Positions 16,669-26,761 of a DNA stretch of 64,000 nt are shown here, one piece after another. Position numbers and translations under genes: made by a program. Numbering within the stretch: the stretch's first letter is position 1; each line of letters begins with the position of its first letter. Origin of the DNA: Rhodocyclaceae bacterium. Lineage in GTDB: Bacteria > Pseudomonadota > Gammaproteobacteria > Burkholderiales > Rhodocyclaceae. The notes beneath the pieces were generated by a model. The model was not told where the DNA came from. It did not search any database and saw nothing but the letters and a program-made list of their open reading frames with translations. The stretch spans positions 98,912-162,911 of the forward strand of contig VBWA01000011.1 of assembly GCA_006218025.1 (NCBI GenBank). Reading direction: 5' to 3'.

Positions 16669-17340
16669 TTATCTCTTGTCGGTCTTCTCTGACTTCTTCT
16701 CGGCCTTCTTCTCGGCGGGTGCCGCAGCAACCACGGGTGCCGCCTCGACCACGGCGACTTCCTCTTCGGCCTTGCCGCCGCGCACGATAACGGTCGCCAC
16801 CACGGGATCTTCACCCTTGTGCACCACGGCTTCGACGCCGGCCGGCAGTGTGAGTTCGGAAACGTGCAGGGAATGGCCGGTGGTCATATCCTTCAGATCG
16901 ACTTCGATGAAGGCCGGCAGATCCTTCGCCAGACAACGCACATCGAGATCGGACATGACGTGCTGCACCATGCCGCCGGAGAGCTTGACGCCCGGCGAGA
17001 CATCGGCATTGATGAAGTGCAGCGGCACCTTCTGGTGCAGTTTGTGGGAGGCATCGACGCGCTGGAAATCGGCGTGCAGGATCACGGGCCGGTAGGGATG
17101 GCGCTGCACATCGCGCAGCAGGCACATTTCCTTCTTGCCGTCGAGGTTGATGTTGAGCACGGAGGAATAGAAGGCCTCCTTGCGCAGCAGCTGAAACAGC
17201 TCGTTGTGGTCGATGTCGATTTGCTGCGGCTGAGCGGTGCCGCCATACAGAATGCCGGGGACCCGGCCGGTGCGACGCAGGCGGCGGCTCGCTCCGGTGC
17301 CCTGTCCATCGCGCTTGTTTGCATTGAATTCGAGTTGCAT
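16669..17340 (-). CDS. rplY: 50S ribosomal protein L25/general stress protein Ctc
   Basis: 223 residues, the long (Ctc/TL5) form of L25, which binds 5S rRNA. The N-terminal L25 domain has '[20 protein letters not shown]', and the C-terminal beta domain has '[19 protein letters not shown]' and '[19 protein letters not shown]'. The tail is Ala/Lys/Glu-rich and low complexity. It lies between prs and pth, with a 4-bp gap to the pth TTG start. Confidence 0.96.
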   Translation of the reverse strand: MQLEFNANKRDGQGTGASRRLRRTGRVPGILYGGTAQPQQIDIDHNELFQLLRKEAFYSSVLNINLDGKKEMCLLRDVQRHPYRPVILHADFQRVDASHKLHQKVPLHFINADVSPGVKLSGGMVQHVMSDLDVRCLAKDLPAFIEVDLKDMTTGHSLHVSELTLPAGVEAVVHKGEDPVVATVIVRGGKAEEEVAVVEAAPVVAAAPAEKKAEKKSEKTDKR

Positions 17341-17404
17341 GATTTACTCCAGTAGGTGCTGCTTGAAATATCCCTCGCCCGCGACCAGGCAAGGGGGTGA
17401 AAAA

Positions 17405-18355
17405 TCAGTCCATGAACAGCGAGGAGACGGAAGACTCGTTGCTGATGCGCAGCATGGTCTCGGCCATCAGCTCGGCAATCGATATCTGCCGGATGCGCGT
17501 GCAGGCGCGGGCTTCGTCCGACAACGGAATGGTGTCGGTCACCACCAGTTCGTCGAGCTCGGAATCCATGATTCGCGATACGGCACTGCCCGACAGCACC
17601 GGGTGGGTACAGTAGGCGAGCACGCGCTTGGCGCCATGTTCCTTGAGCGCCTGCGCGGCCTTGCACAGCGTGCCGGCGGTGTCCACCATGTCGTCCATGA
17701 TGACGCAGGTGCGGCCGTCGACTTCACCGATGATGTTCATGACTTCCGAGACATTGGCCTTCGGCCGCCGCTTGTCGATGATCGCCAGATCCGATTCCAG
17801 GCGCTTGGCCAGCGCGCGGGCACGCACCACGCCGCCGACGTCGGGCGAGACCACCAGCAGGTCCTCGTGCCGCTGCTTCCAGATGTCGCCGAGCAGGATC
17901 GGCGCCGCATACACGTTGTCGACCGGAATATCGAAGAAGCCCTGGATCTGGTCGGCATGCAGATCGACCGTCAGCACGCGCTGCACGCCGGCGGTCTGCA
18001 GCATGTTGGCCACCACCTTGGCGGTGATCGCGACGCGCGCCGAGCGCGTCCGCCGGTCCTGGCGGGCGTAGCCAAAGTAAGGGATGGCCGCGGTGATGCG
18101 CCCGGCGGAGGCCCGCTTCAGGGCATCCACCATCACCATCAGTTCCATCAGATTGTCGTTGGTCGGAAAGCAGGTCGACTGCAATACGAAAACATCGTGG
18201 CCGCGCACATGCTCGAGGATTTCGCAGCTGACCTCGCCGTCGGAAAAACGCCCGACATCGGCGCGACCGAGCGATATGTGCAGGCGTTTGACGACATCGG
18301 CCGCCAACTTGCGGTTGGCATTCCCGGTAAACACCATCAGGCTGTCGTAGGCCAT
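17405..18355 (-). CDS. prs: Ribose-phosphate pyrophosphokinase
   Basis: 316 residues. It makes PRPP from ribose 5-phosphate and ATP for nucleotide, His and Trp synthesis. Seen: 'SDGEVSCEI', '[20 protein letters not shown]', '[20 protein letters not shown]', the flexible-loop '[12 protein letters not shown]' and the PRPP-binding loop '[18 protein letters not shown]'. The length is typical for class I PRPP synthase. It is downstream of tRNA-Gln and ispE on the same strand. Confidence 0.97.
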   Translation of the reverse strand: MAYDSLMVFTGNANRKLAADVVKRLHISLGRADVGRFSDGEVSCEILEHVRGHDVFVLQSTCFPTNDNLMELMVMVDALKRASAGRITAAIPYFGYARQDRRTRSARVAITAKVVANMLQTAGVQRVLTVDLHADQIQGFFDIPVDNVYAAPILLGDIWKQRHEDLLVVSPDVGGVVRARALAKRLESDLAIIDKRRPKANVSEVMNIIGEVDGRTCVIMDDMVDTAGTLCKAAQALKEHGAKRVLAYCTHPVLSGSAVSRIMDSELDELVVTDTIPLSDEARACTRIRQISIAELMAETMLRISNESSVSSLFMD

Positions 18356-18430
18356 GTCGGTCAGCTCAGTTGAAGCGGGCAGGCGAATGCGTCGAAACCC
18401 TTGCTGCCTGCGCCATTTCTGTGAATAGGT

Positions 18431-18507
18431 TGGCTGGGGAGGAAGGATTCGAACCTTCGCATGCTGGAATCAAAATCCAGTGCCTTAACCAACTTGGCGA
18501 CTCCCCA
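18431..18507 (-). tRNA. tRNA-Gln (anticodon TTG)
   Basis: The minus strand folds as a tRNA: acceptor stem TGGGGAG with CTCCCCA, an anticodon arm CTGGA-TTTTGAT-TCCAG with TTG anticodon, a T arm GAAGG-TTCGAAT-CCTTC, discriminator G and an encoded CCA. It lies between ispE and prs, as in many betaproteobacteria. Confidence 0.96.
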
Positions 18508-18575
18508 AAATCGGCTTTCCGCCTTGAGAGCGGAGGTCGAAAGGACGCGCATTTTCGGGGTTTTCGCCCTCGCTG

Positions 18576-19412
18576 TCAAATCGAGGCGAGCGGATGGAGG
18601 TCCATTCCGGCGGCGACAAAGCCCTGCATGTCGGCGGGCAGGGCGGCCAAAGCGGCCCGCGCCGCCGACTCCAGGCCAAATTCGACGAAACAGCAGGCAC
18701 CCGAACCGCTCATCCGCGCATCGCCGTAATGCCGCAGCCAGTCCAGATGGCGCCTGACCTCGGGATACAGTTCGCAGGCCACGGCCTCGAGATCGTTGTG
18801 GCCGAAGCCCGGGCGCCAATCGGCGGCGGCAATGGCTGGCGTATCGCGGCGCAGTCGCGCGGAACGAAAGATTTCGAGCGTAGGTACCGCGACGGCAGGC
18901 ATCAGCACCAGATACCAGGCGGGAGGCAGCGCGACGTCGGCAAAACGCTCGCCCACTCCTTCGGCAAAGGCGGCGCGGCCATGAACGAAGATCGGCACAT
19001 CGGCGCCCAAGGCCAGCCCGATCCGCTGCAAGGCCGGTGAATCGAGGCCGGTGCGCCACAGACGATTCAGTGCCATCAGCGTCGTTGCCGCATCCGAGCT
19101 GCCGCCGCCCAGCCCGCCGCCCATGGGCAGGCGCTTGACGAGATGCAGGGTGACCCCGGCCGTGGCACCCGTCGCGGCGCGCAGCGCTTGCGCCGCGCGG
19201 ATGGTGAGGTCGGTCTCCGGGGCCACGCCAGGCAGCGGCGTTGCCAGCACAATGCGGCCATCGCTGCGCGGCTCGCAGCGCAGCGTATCGCCGAAGTCGA
19301 GGAAGCGGAACACGGTTTGCAGCAAATGGTAGCCGTCGGCGCGGCGTCCGACGACGTGCAAGAACAGATTGATCTTGGCCGGAGCCGGCCAATCGCGCTG
19401 CCAGTCGTTCAT
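18576..19412 (-). CDS. ispE: 4-diphosphocytidyl-2-C-methyl-D-erythritol kinase
   Basis: 278 residues, a GHMP kinase of the MEP isoprenoid pathway. It phosphorylates CDP-ME. Seen: 'PAKINLFLHVVGRRADGYH' at the N-terminus, the ATP loop 'LPMGGGLGGGSSDAATTLMA', and the C-terminal 'ARMSGSGACCFVEF'. It overlaps lolB by ATGA (19409-19412), the usual pairing in this group. Confidence 0.96.
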   Translation of the reverse strand: MNDWQRDWPAPAKINLFLHVVGRRADGYHLLQTVFRFLDFGDTLRCEPRSDGRIVLATPLPGVAPETDLTIRAAQALRAATGATAGVTLHLVKRLPMGGGLGGGSSDAATTLMALNRLWRTGLDSPALQRIGLALGADVPIFVHGRAAFAEGVGERFADVALPPAWYLVLMPAVAVPTLEIFRSARLRRDTPAIAAADWRPGFGHNDLEAVACELYPEVRRHLDWLRHYGDARMSGSGACCFVEFGLESAARAALAALPADMQGFVAAGMDLHPLASI

Positions 19413-19936
19413 TCGGGCACATCCCAGTCATCGACGACGAGCTTGAATTCGACATCCTCGCGGCGCGCTTCGATCACCCGCAAAAGTCGGCGCTGGCGAT
19501 ACGCCGAGGTTTCGCTGATCACCACGCGCCAGCCGTCCACCTCGCCGCTCAGGGCCGGGCGGGCGCCGCGCAGCCAGTCAGCCATGGCTTCCAGCGGCAG
19601 CGGTGCGCCGAAGAGGCGCTGCGCCAGTTGCGGCAGGCTGTCGGCAGTGATGACCGCCTGATTCGGCTGCGTCAGCCGCGCGCCGTCGGCATCGCGCGCC
19701 AACTCGGCGAGGCCCTGTCCCAGCGGCGACATGAGCAGCACGACATCGTTTTCCGGGCCGTGTTCCCAGCGAAAGCGCAAATGATCACGGCGATCGCCCT
19801 GCCGCAGCGAAATCCTCCCCTCGGCGGAAAAGCGCTGCAGCGACGGACCGAGCGTCTGCGCCGCATCGGAACCCTCGGGCATCTCGGCGCAGGCCCCCAG
19901 CAGCATGGCGATCATGCAAAACAGCCAGGCTCTCAA
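19409..19936 (-). CDS. lolB: Outer-membrane lipoprotein receptor LolB
   Basis: 175 residues, the acceptor that inserts lipoproteins into the outer membrane. A short lipoprotein signal has lipobox 'LLGAC' and the mature domain has 'RFSAEGRISLRQGDRRDHLR', 'LLMSPLGQGLAEL' and 'WLRGARP'. TTG 19936 overlaps the stop of the TPR gene (TTGA) and gives the expected short signal; a start further upstream would add a non-signal extension. An exact copy of the dispersed 14-mer (19482-19495) is read in frame as 'YRQRRLL'. Confidence 0.88.
   Translation of the reverse strand: MRAWLFCMIAMLLGACAEMPEGSDAAQTLGPSLQRFSAEGRISLRQGDRRDHLRFRWEHGPENDVVLLMSPLGQGLAELARDADGARLTQPNQAVITADSLPQLAQRLFGAPLPLEAMADWLRGARPALSGEVDGWRVVISETSAYRQRRLLRVIEARREDVEFKLVVDDWDVPE
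19482..19495 (-). repeat. Dispersed 14-mer, copy 3
   Basis: Exact copy, on the minus strand, inside lolB. It is preceded by GTATCGC and followed by GCG, as in copy 5. Confidence 0.75.
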
Positions 19937-21651
19937 GGAAGGAATCGCTTGATGGTCGCGGTCAGCGCTTCGTTGGTCGGATGGGCCTTGCTTGCCTCGC
20001 GCCACACGGCCTGTGCCTCGTCTCGCCGGCCAAGGGTCCACAGCACCTCGCCGATGTGGGCAGCAATCTCGGCATCCGGTTTCTGTGCATAGGCCTTCTG
20101 CAGGGCCGCAAGGCCCTCTGTGGTCTTGCCCTGGCGGAACAGCACCCAGCCCTTGCTGTCGAGGATGAAGGGATCGTCCGGCGCCAGCGACAAGGCCTTG
20201 TCGATCAATTGCGCTGCTTCGTCGAGGCGCAGGTTGCGGTCAGCCAGCGAGTAGCCGAGTGCGTTGTAGGCCTGCGCCGAATCCGGCTTGAGGACCATCA
20301 GGCGCCGCAGGTGGCGCTCCAGCACGTCAATGTAGCCGAGCTTCTCCGCCGTCAGCGCGGTTTCGTAGAGGATCTCGGGCTGGTCGGGCTGCACTTCCAG
20401 CATCCTGGCGAGGAAGACATAGGCCTCGGCGTGACGCCCGGCATCACGCAGCAGCTGGGCTTCGGCCACCACCAAGCGGCTTTCGCCCGGCGCATTGGCG
20501 CGTGCAGCCGCGAGCCGCTCGCGCGCCTCGTCAAGCTTATTCTGGCGCAGCAGGACCTGGGCGGCCCGCACCATTGCCGGCAGGGCGTGTTCGCCGGCGG
20601 CGACCTGGTCGTACCAGCGCAAGGCGTCCTCTGGACGCCCGGTCTGGTCGGCGATCTGCCCCAGATAGAAGCGCGCCGGATCGAGGTCGCCGCGCCCGAT
20701 TTCGACGAAACGCCTGAGCTGCTGCTCGGCCTCGGCCACATCGTTGACCTGCAGCGAAAGTATCCCGACGGCGTAGAGCATGTCCGGATTGTCGGGGTGG
20801 GTCGACAGCAGGCGACGAAACTCGCTGCGCGACGCTTCGTAGCGCTTTTCACTCACCAGCGCCCGGGCATAGGCCAGGCGCACCTCCTGCGCTTGCGGGT
20901 TGACGTCCAGGTAACTTTTCAGAAAATCAATCTGCGCAGCGCCCTTGGGCAAGAGCTCCGCCTTGAACAAGGCGGCCATTTCCCAGGTCGGGCGCAGTTC
21001 CAGTGCCAGATCGATCTCGCTGCGTGCGCGGTCGCCATCTCCAATACCAACCGCCGCCTGGGCGCGCACCAAACGGGCCTCCGCAAGGCCGAGATAAGGC
21101 TGGGTCACCTGGTCGAACAGACGCTGTACCGCAGCCTTGTCCGGATAGCGGGCGAAGGCGCGCGCGACGCGGAGCAGGGCGTCGCCGGCACGGGGGCCCT
21201 CCGCTTCCAGATCGCGGGCGAGGCTGCCGGCCAGCTCCTCGATGCGGCCGCTGGCGAGCAGCAGCGTCGCCTGCATCTGCCTTGCCTGCTGGGACTCGGG
21301 CTCGATGGCGAGCCACAGCCGGGCGGCCTCCAGCGCAGCATCGTACTGGCGTGCGTGAAAGGCAATCTCCGCGGCCCGCCGCACGATGCGCGGATCGCGC
21401 GTGCTCTTTGCCAGATCCAGATAGGCGCCCGCCGAAAGCGCGAACTGCCCGCGCTGGGCGGCGAGTTCGGCAAGCAGGAACTGGTACAGAATCTGCCCGG
21501 TCAGCTCCTGTTTCGGCAAGCGATCCTCTGCCGTCACAAGTGCCGGTACCGGGGCGGGAGAGGGTGACGCTGCCGGTGCCGGTACCTGCGCCGATGCGCA
21601 GGCACCGGCCAGCGTGAGGAAAAGCGCAAAGGCAGGGGAAAAGCGGTTCAT
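19933..21651 (-). CDS. Secreted tetratricopeptide-repeat protein
   Basis: 572 residues with a signal peptide ('ALFLTLAGACASAQVPAPA') and then TPR helices over most of the length, e.g. 'AYNALGYSLADRNLRLDEAA' and 'DSKGWVLFRQGKTTEGLAAL'. It is the periplasmic TPR protein usually found upstream of lolB in betaproteobacteria. Function is unknown; TPR arrays act as protein-binding scaffolds. The start at 21651 (rather than 21684) places the signal peptide at the N-terminus. Its stop overlaps the lolB TTG. Confidence 0.86.
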   Translation of the reverse strand: MNRFSPAFALFLTLAGACASAQVPAPAASPSPAPVPALVTAEDRLPKQELTGQILYQFLLAELAAQRGQFALSAGAYLDLAKSTRDPRIVRRAAEIAFHARQYDAALEAARLWLAIEPESQQARQMQATLLLASGRIEELAGSLARDLEAEGPRAGDALLRVARAFARYPDKAAVQRLFDQVTQPYLGLAEARLVRAQAAVGIGDGDRARSEIDLALELRPTWEMAALFKAELLPKGAAQIDFLKSYLDVNPQAQEVRLAYARALVSEKRYEASRSEFRRLLSTHPDNPDMLYAVGILSLQVNDVAEAEQQLRRFVEIGRGDLDPARFYLGQIADQTGRPEDALRWYDQVAAGEHALPAMVRAAQVLLRQNKLDEARERLAAARANAPGESRLVVAEAQLLRDAGRHAEAYVFLARMLEVQPDQPEILYETALTAEKLGYIDVLERHLRRLMVLKPDSAQAYNALGYSLADRNLRLDEAAQLIDKALSLAPDDPFILDSKGWVLFRQGKTTEGLAALQKAYAQKPDAEIAAHIGEVLWTLGRRDEAQAVWREASKAHPTNEALTATIKRFLP

Positions 21652-21750
21652 CGGCGTAGTACCTGAGCGGAACAGTGCAGTCAAACGCGACTGTCAAATA
21701 CAATGCGGCGATGTTAGCAGTTTCGCCCGCTGTTTCGTACGAGTCCCGGC

Positions 21751-22575
21751 ATGCCTGAACTGCCCGAGGTCGAGGTCACGCGCCGCGGCATCGCACCGGT
21801 GCTGACCGGGAGCCGCGTCTCGGGCGTGGTCGCACGGACGCCGGCGCTGCGCTATCCCCTGCCGAAGAATCTCGAGCGGACGCTCGCCGGATCCCGTCTG
21901 ACGGCGGTCACGCGTCGCGGCAAATACCTGTTGCTGGATTTCGGCCACGGTCATCTGCTGATCCACCTCGGCATGTCGGGCAGCCTGCGCCTGGTGCCCG
22001 CCGACGTCCCCGCCGAAAAGCATGATCATTTCGATCTCGTATTCGCCGTCAAAAGACGATCAGTGGCATTGCGGCTGCGGGATCCGCGTCGCTTCGGCGC
22101 CATTCTGTGGCTGCCGGGCGACCCGCTCGAGCATCCGCTGCTGGCGGCGCTCGGCATCGAACCGCTGACGGAAACGTTCAGTGCCGCATGGCTAAAGAAT
22201 GAGCTGGCCGGCCTCTCGGCGGGAATCAAGCCGACCTTGATGGACAGCCATCGCATCGTCGGCATCGGCAACATCTATGCATCGGAAAGCCTGTTCCGCG
22301 CTGGAATCGATCCGCGTGCGGCAGCCGGCCGGATATCCCTGAAGCGCCTGGAGCGCCTGGTGCCGGTGATCAAGGCAACCCTGGCTGCCGCGATCGACGC
22401 CGGCGGCAGCAGCCTGCGCGACTTCATCCGGTCCGACGGCAGCTCGGGCTATTTCCAGCAGCAGTATTTTGTCTATGGCCGCGGCGGCGAGCCCTGCCTG
22501 GTCTGCGGCCGCCCCGTCAGGGAACTGCGACAGGGACAGCGCGCGACGTTCTTCTGCGCAGGCTGCCAGCGCTAG
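21751..22575 (+). CDS. mutM: Formamidopyrimidine-DNA glycosylase
   Basis: 274 residues. A base-excision repair enzyme that removes 8-oxoguanine and cleaves the strand. The N-terminus 'MPELPEVEVTRRGIAP' gives catalytic Pro/Glu after Met removal; 'IHLGMSGSLR', the H2TH region 'GIGNIYASESLFRAGIDP' and a C-terminal zinc finger (CLVC...CAGC) are all present. It is divergent from the TPR gene. Confidence 0.97.
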   Translation: MPELPEVEVTRRGIAPVLTGSRVSGVVARTPALRYPLPKNLERTLAGSRLTAVTRRGKYLLLDFGHGHLLIHLGMSGSLRLVPADVPAEKHDHFDLVFAVKRRSVALRLRDPRRFGAILWLPGDPLEHPLLAALGIEPLTETFSAAWLKNELAGLSAGIKPTLMDSHRIVGIGNIYASESLFRAGIDPRAAAGRISLKRLERLVPVIKATLAAAIDAGGSSLRDFIRSDGSSGYFQQQYFVYGRGGEPCLVCGRPVRELRQGQRATFFCAGCQR

Positions 22576-22603
22576 GCAGCGCCGGCGGCTCGCTGGCCGG
22601 CGT

Positions 22604-23371
<768 letters not shown>

Positions 23372-23375
<4 letters not shown>

Positions 23376-23905
23376 GCCTGCTCCAGCAGGTGAAAGAAAA
23401 CCTGGCCGGCCCGCCCCTGCTTCACCACCGACCAGCGGCCCAGCCGCTCCAGGGGCATCTCGGCCTCTGCGTACAGCCGCGCGTCCAGCGCGGCCAGTTC
23501 ATCCAGCCGCGGCTCGACACGCGCCAGCCACCCCTGCCCGTATGGCGGATCGAGAAACACCAGATCGAAGCGCCGACTGGACGGGGGGGCGAATTTTAGC
23601 GCATCGCAGCAAAATAGTTCCAACCGCGAACACTCGAAGCCATCGGCATGTTTCTTCAGCGCAGCGAATGCCGGACGCGAACGCTCCACCAATGCAACGT
23701 AATCCGCACCGCGCGAAGCTGCCTCGAAACCGAGAACCCCGCTGCCGGCGAAAAGGTCGAGGCAGACCAGGCCGCGCAGGTCCTGCCCCAGCCAGCTGAA
23801 CAGAGTCTCTCGCACACGATCCGGCGTCGGCCGCAAGCCGGGCGCGTCGGGCACCTGGACCAGACGGCTGCGCCATTCACCGCCAGTGATGCGAATGCGG
23901 CTCAA
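23372..23905 (-). CDS. rsmD: 16S rRNA (guanine966-N2)-methyltransferase
   Basis: 177 residues, a class I SAM methyltransferase acting on 30S subunits. Motif I region '[20 protein letters not shown]' and catalytic '[10 protein letters not shown]' (the DPPY motif for N-methylation) are present; the N-terminal '[20 protein letters not shown]' is typical. It is coupled to coaD and lies 3 bp after the M16 peptidase gene. Confidence 0.95.
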
Positions 23906-23908
23906 GGA

Positions 23909-25297
23909 TCAGTCGGCCGCGACGATTACCGTGACCAGGTTTTCAGCCTTTACATGCCGGGCAAAGGCGGCTTTGATCTGCTCGACGGTGACAGCCTTCA
24001 CCTTCGCAGGAAAGTCATCGAGGTAGGTCAGCGGCAGGCCGTAGAAACCGATCGCGGAAAGATAGCCGAGCAGCTTGGCGTTGCTGTCCATGCGCAGCGC
24101 GAAGCCATCGACCAGATTCTTCTTCGCCGCCGCCAGCTCCTTTGCGGTCGGACCTTGCGCCATGTAGCCGGTCAGCACCTCATCCACCACCTTGATCGCA
24201 TCGGCGACCTGTTCGCGCTTCGTTTGCAGGCCGATCTCGAACGGGCCTTCGAGCTTGCGCGGGGCGACGTAGGAATACACGCTGTAGGCATAACCGCGTT
24301 TCTCGCGGACCTCCTTCATCAGGCGCGAAACGAAACCGCCTCCGCCGAGCGTGTAGTTGCCCACCAGCAGCGGGAAATAGTCGGTGTCGCTGCGCCGGAT
24401 CGCCGGCAGACCGATGTGCACATGACTCTGCGCCGCCGGATGGGCGATCTTGACCGTGCCGCGCTGCGGCTTGGTCACCGGCGGCGGCACGAGCTCCGCG
24501 CCACCCGCCGGCAACGCTTCGGTCAGACGCTGGGCGATGGCCTCGGCCTCGGCCCGCGATACATCACCGATGATCGAGACGATGGCACCCCTGGCTCCGA
24601 AGTGCCGACGGTGGAACTCCACGAGATCCTCGCGACTGATGGCCGCAACGCTGTCCACGGTAGGACTGACGCCATAAGGGTGGCCCGGATAGATCGCCGC
24701 GGCGAAACGCTTGGCGGCGATGGCATCAGGCCGCGTTTCCGCCTCGCGAATGCTGGCGATGTTGCGTCCCTTTTCGCGCTCCAGCACCGACTGCGGAAAA
24801 GTCGGCGCTGACAGCACGGCGCGCAACAGATCGAGCGCCGCCCCACGCTCAGGCTTGGCCGAGAGGGTGCGCAGACTGACGCTGGCCCGGTCGCTGTCGG
24901 CCCCGCCACCCAGCCGCGCACCGATGTCGACCAGACGCCCGGCGATATGCTCTTCATCCAGATCGGCGGCGCCGGCTTCCAGCAGGCCTTGGGTCAAGCC
25001 GGCAAGGCCTGATTTTCCCGCCGGGACAAACACGCCGCCGGCAGCAAAATCGAGCTGGACATCGAGAATGGGCAGCACGCGCGTCTCGACGAAATACACC
25101 TTGGCGCCGGAGGGAGCGACCCAGTGCTCGATCTTCACCCCGGCCAGGGCGAGGGTCGAAGTCAGCAACGACAGCAGACAGATCAACGCGAAACGAGCTC
25201 GCGAGCGTCCCACAATAATCGAGCGAAGCGAGCCGACCAGTAGCCCCGCCCCGGGGCGGGGATGGGGGTGGGGGGCGTTCAATTTGCTTTGCTTCAT
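23909..25297 (-). CDS. M16 peptidase-like protein, non-catalytic subunit
   Basis: 462 residues, two M16 (insulinase/MPP-like) halves. The zinc-binding HxxEH of the catalytic partner is missing: the matching place reads 'LAGLTQGLLEAGAADLDEEH'. The 'KRGYAYSVYSYVAPRKLEGP' signature of M16 C-terminal halves is kept. It is the alpha-type partner of the adjacent catalytic subunit, starting by ATGA overlap with that gene. The N-terminus is odd: about 30 residues including 'PHPHPRPGAG' precede a hydrophobic signal-like stretch 'FALICLLSLLTSTLALAG'. That extra DNA includes the palindrome CCCCGCCCCGGGGCGGGG (25244-25261) and looks inserted. A later start may be used. Confidence 0.83.
   Translation of the reverse strand: MKQSKLNAPHPHPRPGAGLLVGSLRSIIVGRSRARFALICLLSLLTSTLALAGVKIEHWVAPSGAKVYFVETRVLPILDVQLDFAAGGVFVPAGKSGLAGLTQGLLEAGAADLDEEHIAGRLVDIGARLGGGADSDRASVSLRTLSAKPERGAALDLLRAVLSAPTFPQSVLEREKGRNIASIREAETRPDAIAAKRFAAAIYPGHPYGVSPTVDSVAAISREDLVEFHRRHFGARGAIVSIIGDVSRAEAEAIAQRLTEALPAGGAELVPPPVTKPQRGTVKIAHPAAQSHVHIGLPAIRRSDTDYFPLLVGNYTLGGGGFVSRLMKEVREKRGYAYSVYSYVAPRKLEGPFEIGLQTKREQVADAIKVVDEVLTGYMAQGPTAKELAAAKKNLVDGFALRMDSNAKLLGYLSAIGFYGLPLTYLDDFPAKVKAVTVEQIKAAFARHVKAENLVTVIVAAD
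24797..24810 (-). repeat. Dispersed 14-mer, copy 4
   Basis: Exact copy inside the non-catalytic M16 gene, read in frame as 'SAPTF'. Confidence 0.75.
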
Positions 25298-26661
25298 CAG
25301 TGCCTCACTGCCCCGGAGGGTTTCTTCGGTTTGCTCTGTTCGACGGGCTGCGGATCGAGCACGGCAATGCTCAGGCTGTCGTCGGTGAAGTATTTCTTCG
25401 CCACGCCTTGCACCTCGTCCGCAGTAACGGACTTAAGCTTTTCCAGCAGGGTATCGATGTCGCGCCACGACTGCCCGGCCGCCTCGATGCCACCGATTTC
25501 CATGGCCTGCGCCATCAGCGAGTCGCGCTTGTAGATTTGTGCGGCGATGGACTGAATCTTGACGCGGGCAAGTTCCTCGGCGGAGACGCCTTCGTCCTGG
25601 ATGCGCTTTATCTCGCCGCGCAGCGCCGCTTCCAGATCGGCGATGGTCTTGCCTTCGGCCGGCTGTCCGTCGAGAACGAAAGTGGCCTCGCCGCGCAACG
25701 TGCCGTCGTAGCCGGCGCCTGCCGACTGGGCGACCTTCGCTCCGCGCACCAGATTTTTCGAAAAGCGCGAGGCATCGTGACCGTCGAGCACCGCCGCCAG
25801 CACCTCCAGTGCATACGGGTCGCGATCATTCTGCACGTCGCGCAGCTTGGACGCCTTCCACGCCATGGCGAGGTAGGGCAGCTTCGCCGGCGCCTTGACG
25901 CTCACGCGGCGAATGCCTACCTGCTCGGGCTCGTTCTGCGGCTTGCGTTCCGGCAGGGCATGCGCCTTGAGCGGGCCGTAGTACTTCTGCGCCAGACGGA
26001 ACACCTCGCGGTGATCGACGTCGCCCACCACCACCACGTAGGCATTGTTAGGCGTGTACCACTGCTTGTACCAGTCGCGTGCGTCCTGCCAGGTCATGTG
26101 CTCGAGATCATCCATCCAGCCGATGATCGGACGCCGATAGGGATGCGCCCGGAATACCGTCGAATTCAGCGCTTCGTATACCAGCGAGTGCGGATTGTCG
26201 TCGGTGCGCAGCCGCCGCTCTTCCATCACTACCTTGATCTCGGCGGCAAACTCCTTGGCGTCCAGCTTCAGGTTCGCCATGCGATCGGATTCGAGCTTCA
26301 TCATTTCCGGCAGCGCAGCCTTGGGCACGATCTGGAAGTAGGCCGTGTAGTCGCGGCTGGTGAAGGCATTGTCGCGCCCGCCGGCTTCGGCGACGCGCTT
26401 GTTGAACTCGCCCGAGCGCAGATTCCTGGTGCCCTTGAACATCAGGTGCTCCAGCACATGGGCAACGCCCGAAGTGCCGTCCTTTTCGTCCATGCTGCCG
26501 GCCCGGTACCAGACCATATGCACGGCAGTCGGCGCGCGCGGGTCTTCCTTGACGATGACGCGCAAGCCGTTGGCGAGCTTCGTTTCAAATGGGTTCGCAA
26601 AAGTCGGCGCTGGCGATACGGCGAAAGCCAGCAGAGCGAAGGTGGCAAGCAATGGTTTCAT
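25297..26661 (-). CDS. M16 zinc metallopeptidase, catalytic subunit
   Basis: 454 residues with a signal peptide ('LLATFALLAFAVSPAPTFA') and the zinc-binding site HVLEH (HxxEH) followed by the downstream Glu in 'EERRLRTDDN'. This is the processing-peptidase-like family; the bacterial exported pairs cut short peptides in the periplasm. ATG 26661 places the signal peptide first. Exact dispersed 14-mer copy 5 (26599-26612) encodes the 'PAPTF' end of the signal peptide. It is paired with and coupled to the non-catalytic subunit, and divergent from ftsY. Confidence 0.92.
   Translation of the reverse strand: MKPLLATFALLAFAVSPAPTFANPFETKLANGLRVIVKEDPRAPTAVHMVWYRAGSMDEKDGTSGVAHVLEHLMFKGTRNLRSGEFNKRVAEAGGRDNAFTSRDYTAYFQIVPKAALPEMMKLESDRMANLKLDAKEFAAEIKVVMEERRLRTDDNPHSLVYEALNSTVFRAHPYRRPIIGWMDDLEHMTWQDARDWYKQWYTPNNAYVVVVGDVDHREVFRLAQKYYGPLKAHALPERKPQNEPEQVGIRRVSVKAPAKLPYLAMAWKASKLRDVQNDRDPYALEVLAAVLDGHDASRFSKNLVRGAKVAQSAGAGYDGTLRGEATFVLDGQPAEGKTIADLEAALRGEIKRIQDEGVSAEELARVKIQSIAAQIYKRDSLMAQAMEIGGIEAAGQSWRDIDTLLEKLKSVTADEVQGVAKKYFTDDSLSIAVLDPQPVEQSKPKKPSGAVRH
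26599..26612 (-). repeat. Dispersed 14-mer, copy 5
   Basis: Exact copy in the signal-peptide codons of the catalytic M16 gene. It shares flanks GTATCGC and GCG with copy 3. Confidence 0.75.
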
Positions 26662-26761
26662 GTCGAGATCGAGTGCTGGTACGGTTTGGGGCCAAAGTGC
26701 GTCTGTTAGAATCTTTGGACCGCGCATCTTAGCGCGGCTCCAGCCTCCGACCGCATTCCGC

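Noticed and set aside
19981..21567. Long + strand open frame (528 codons) opposite the TPR gene
   Set aside because: It is antisense to a well-supported TPR protein with signal peptide; its product shows no domain and is the usual shadow of GC-rich coding DNA.
22577..22603. GC-rich partial palindrome between mutM and the ferredoxin gene
   Set aside because: The arms (GCCGGC) are short and a T tract is lacking; too weak to call a terminator.
23516..23588. GCGCCGACT near 23,575 as a further copy of the dispersed 14-mer
   Set aside because: Only about nine bases match and the flanks differ; not above what is expected in GC-rich DNA.
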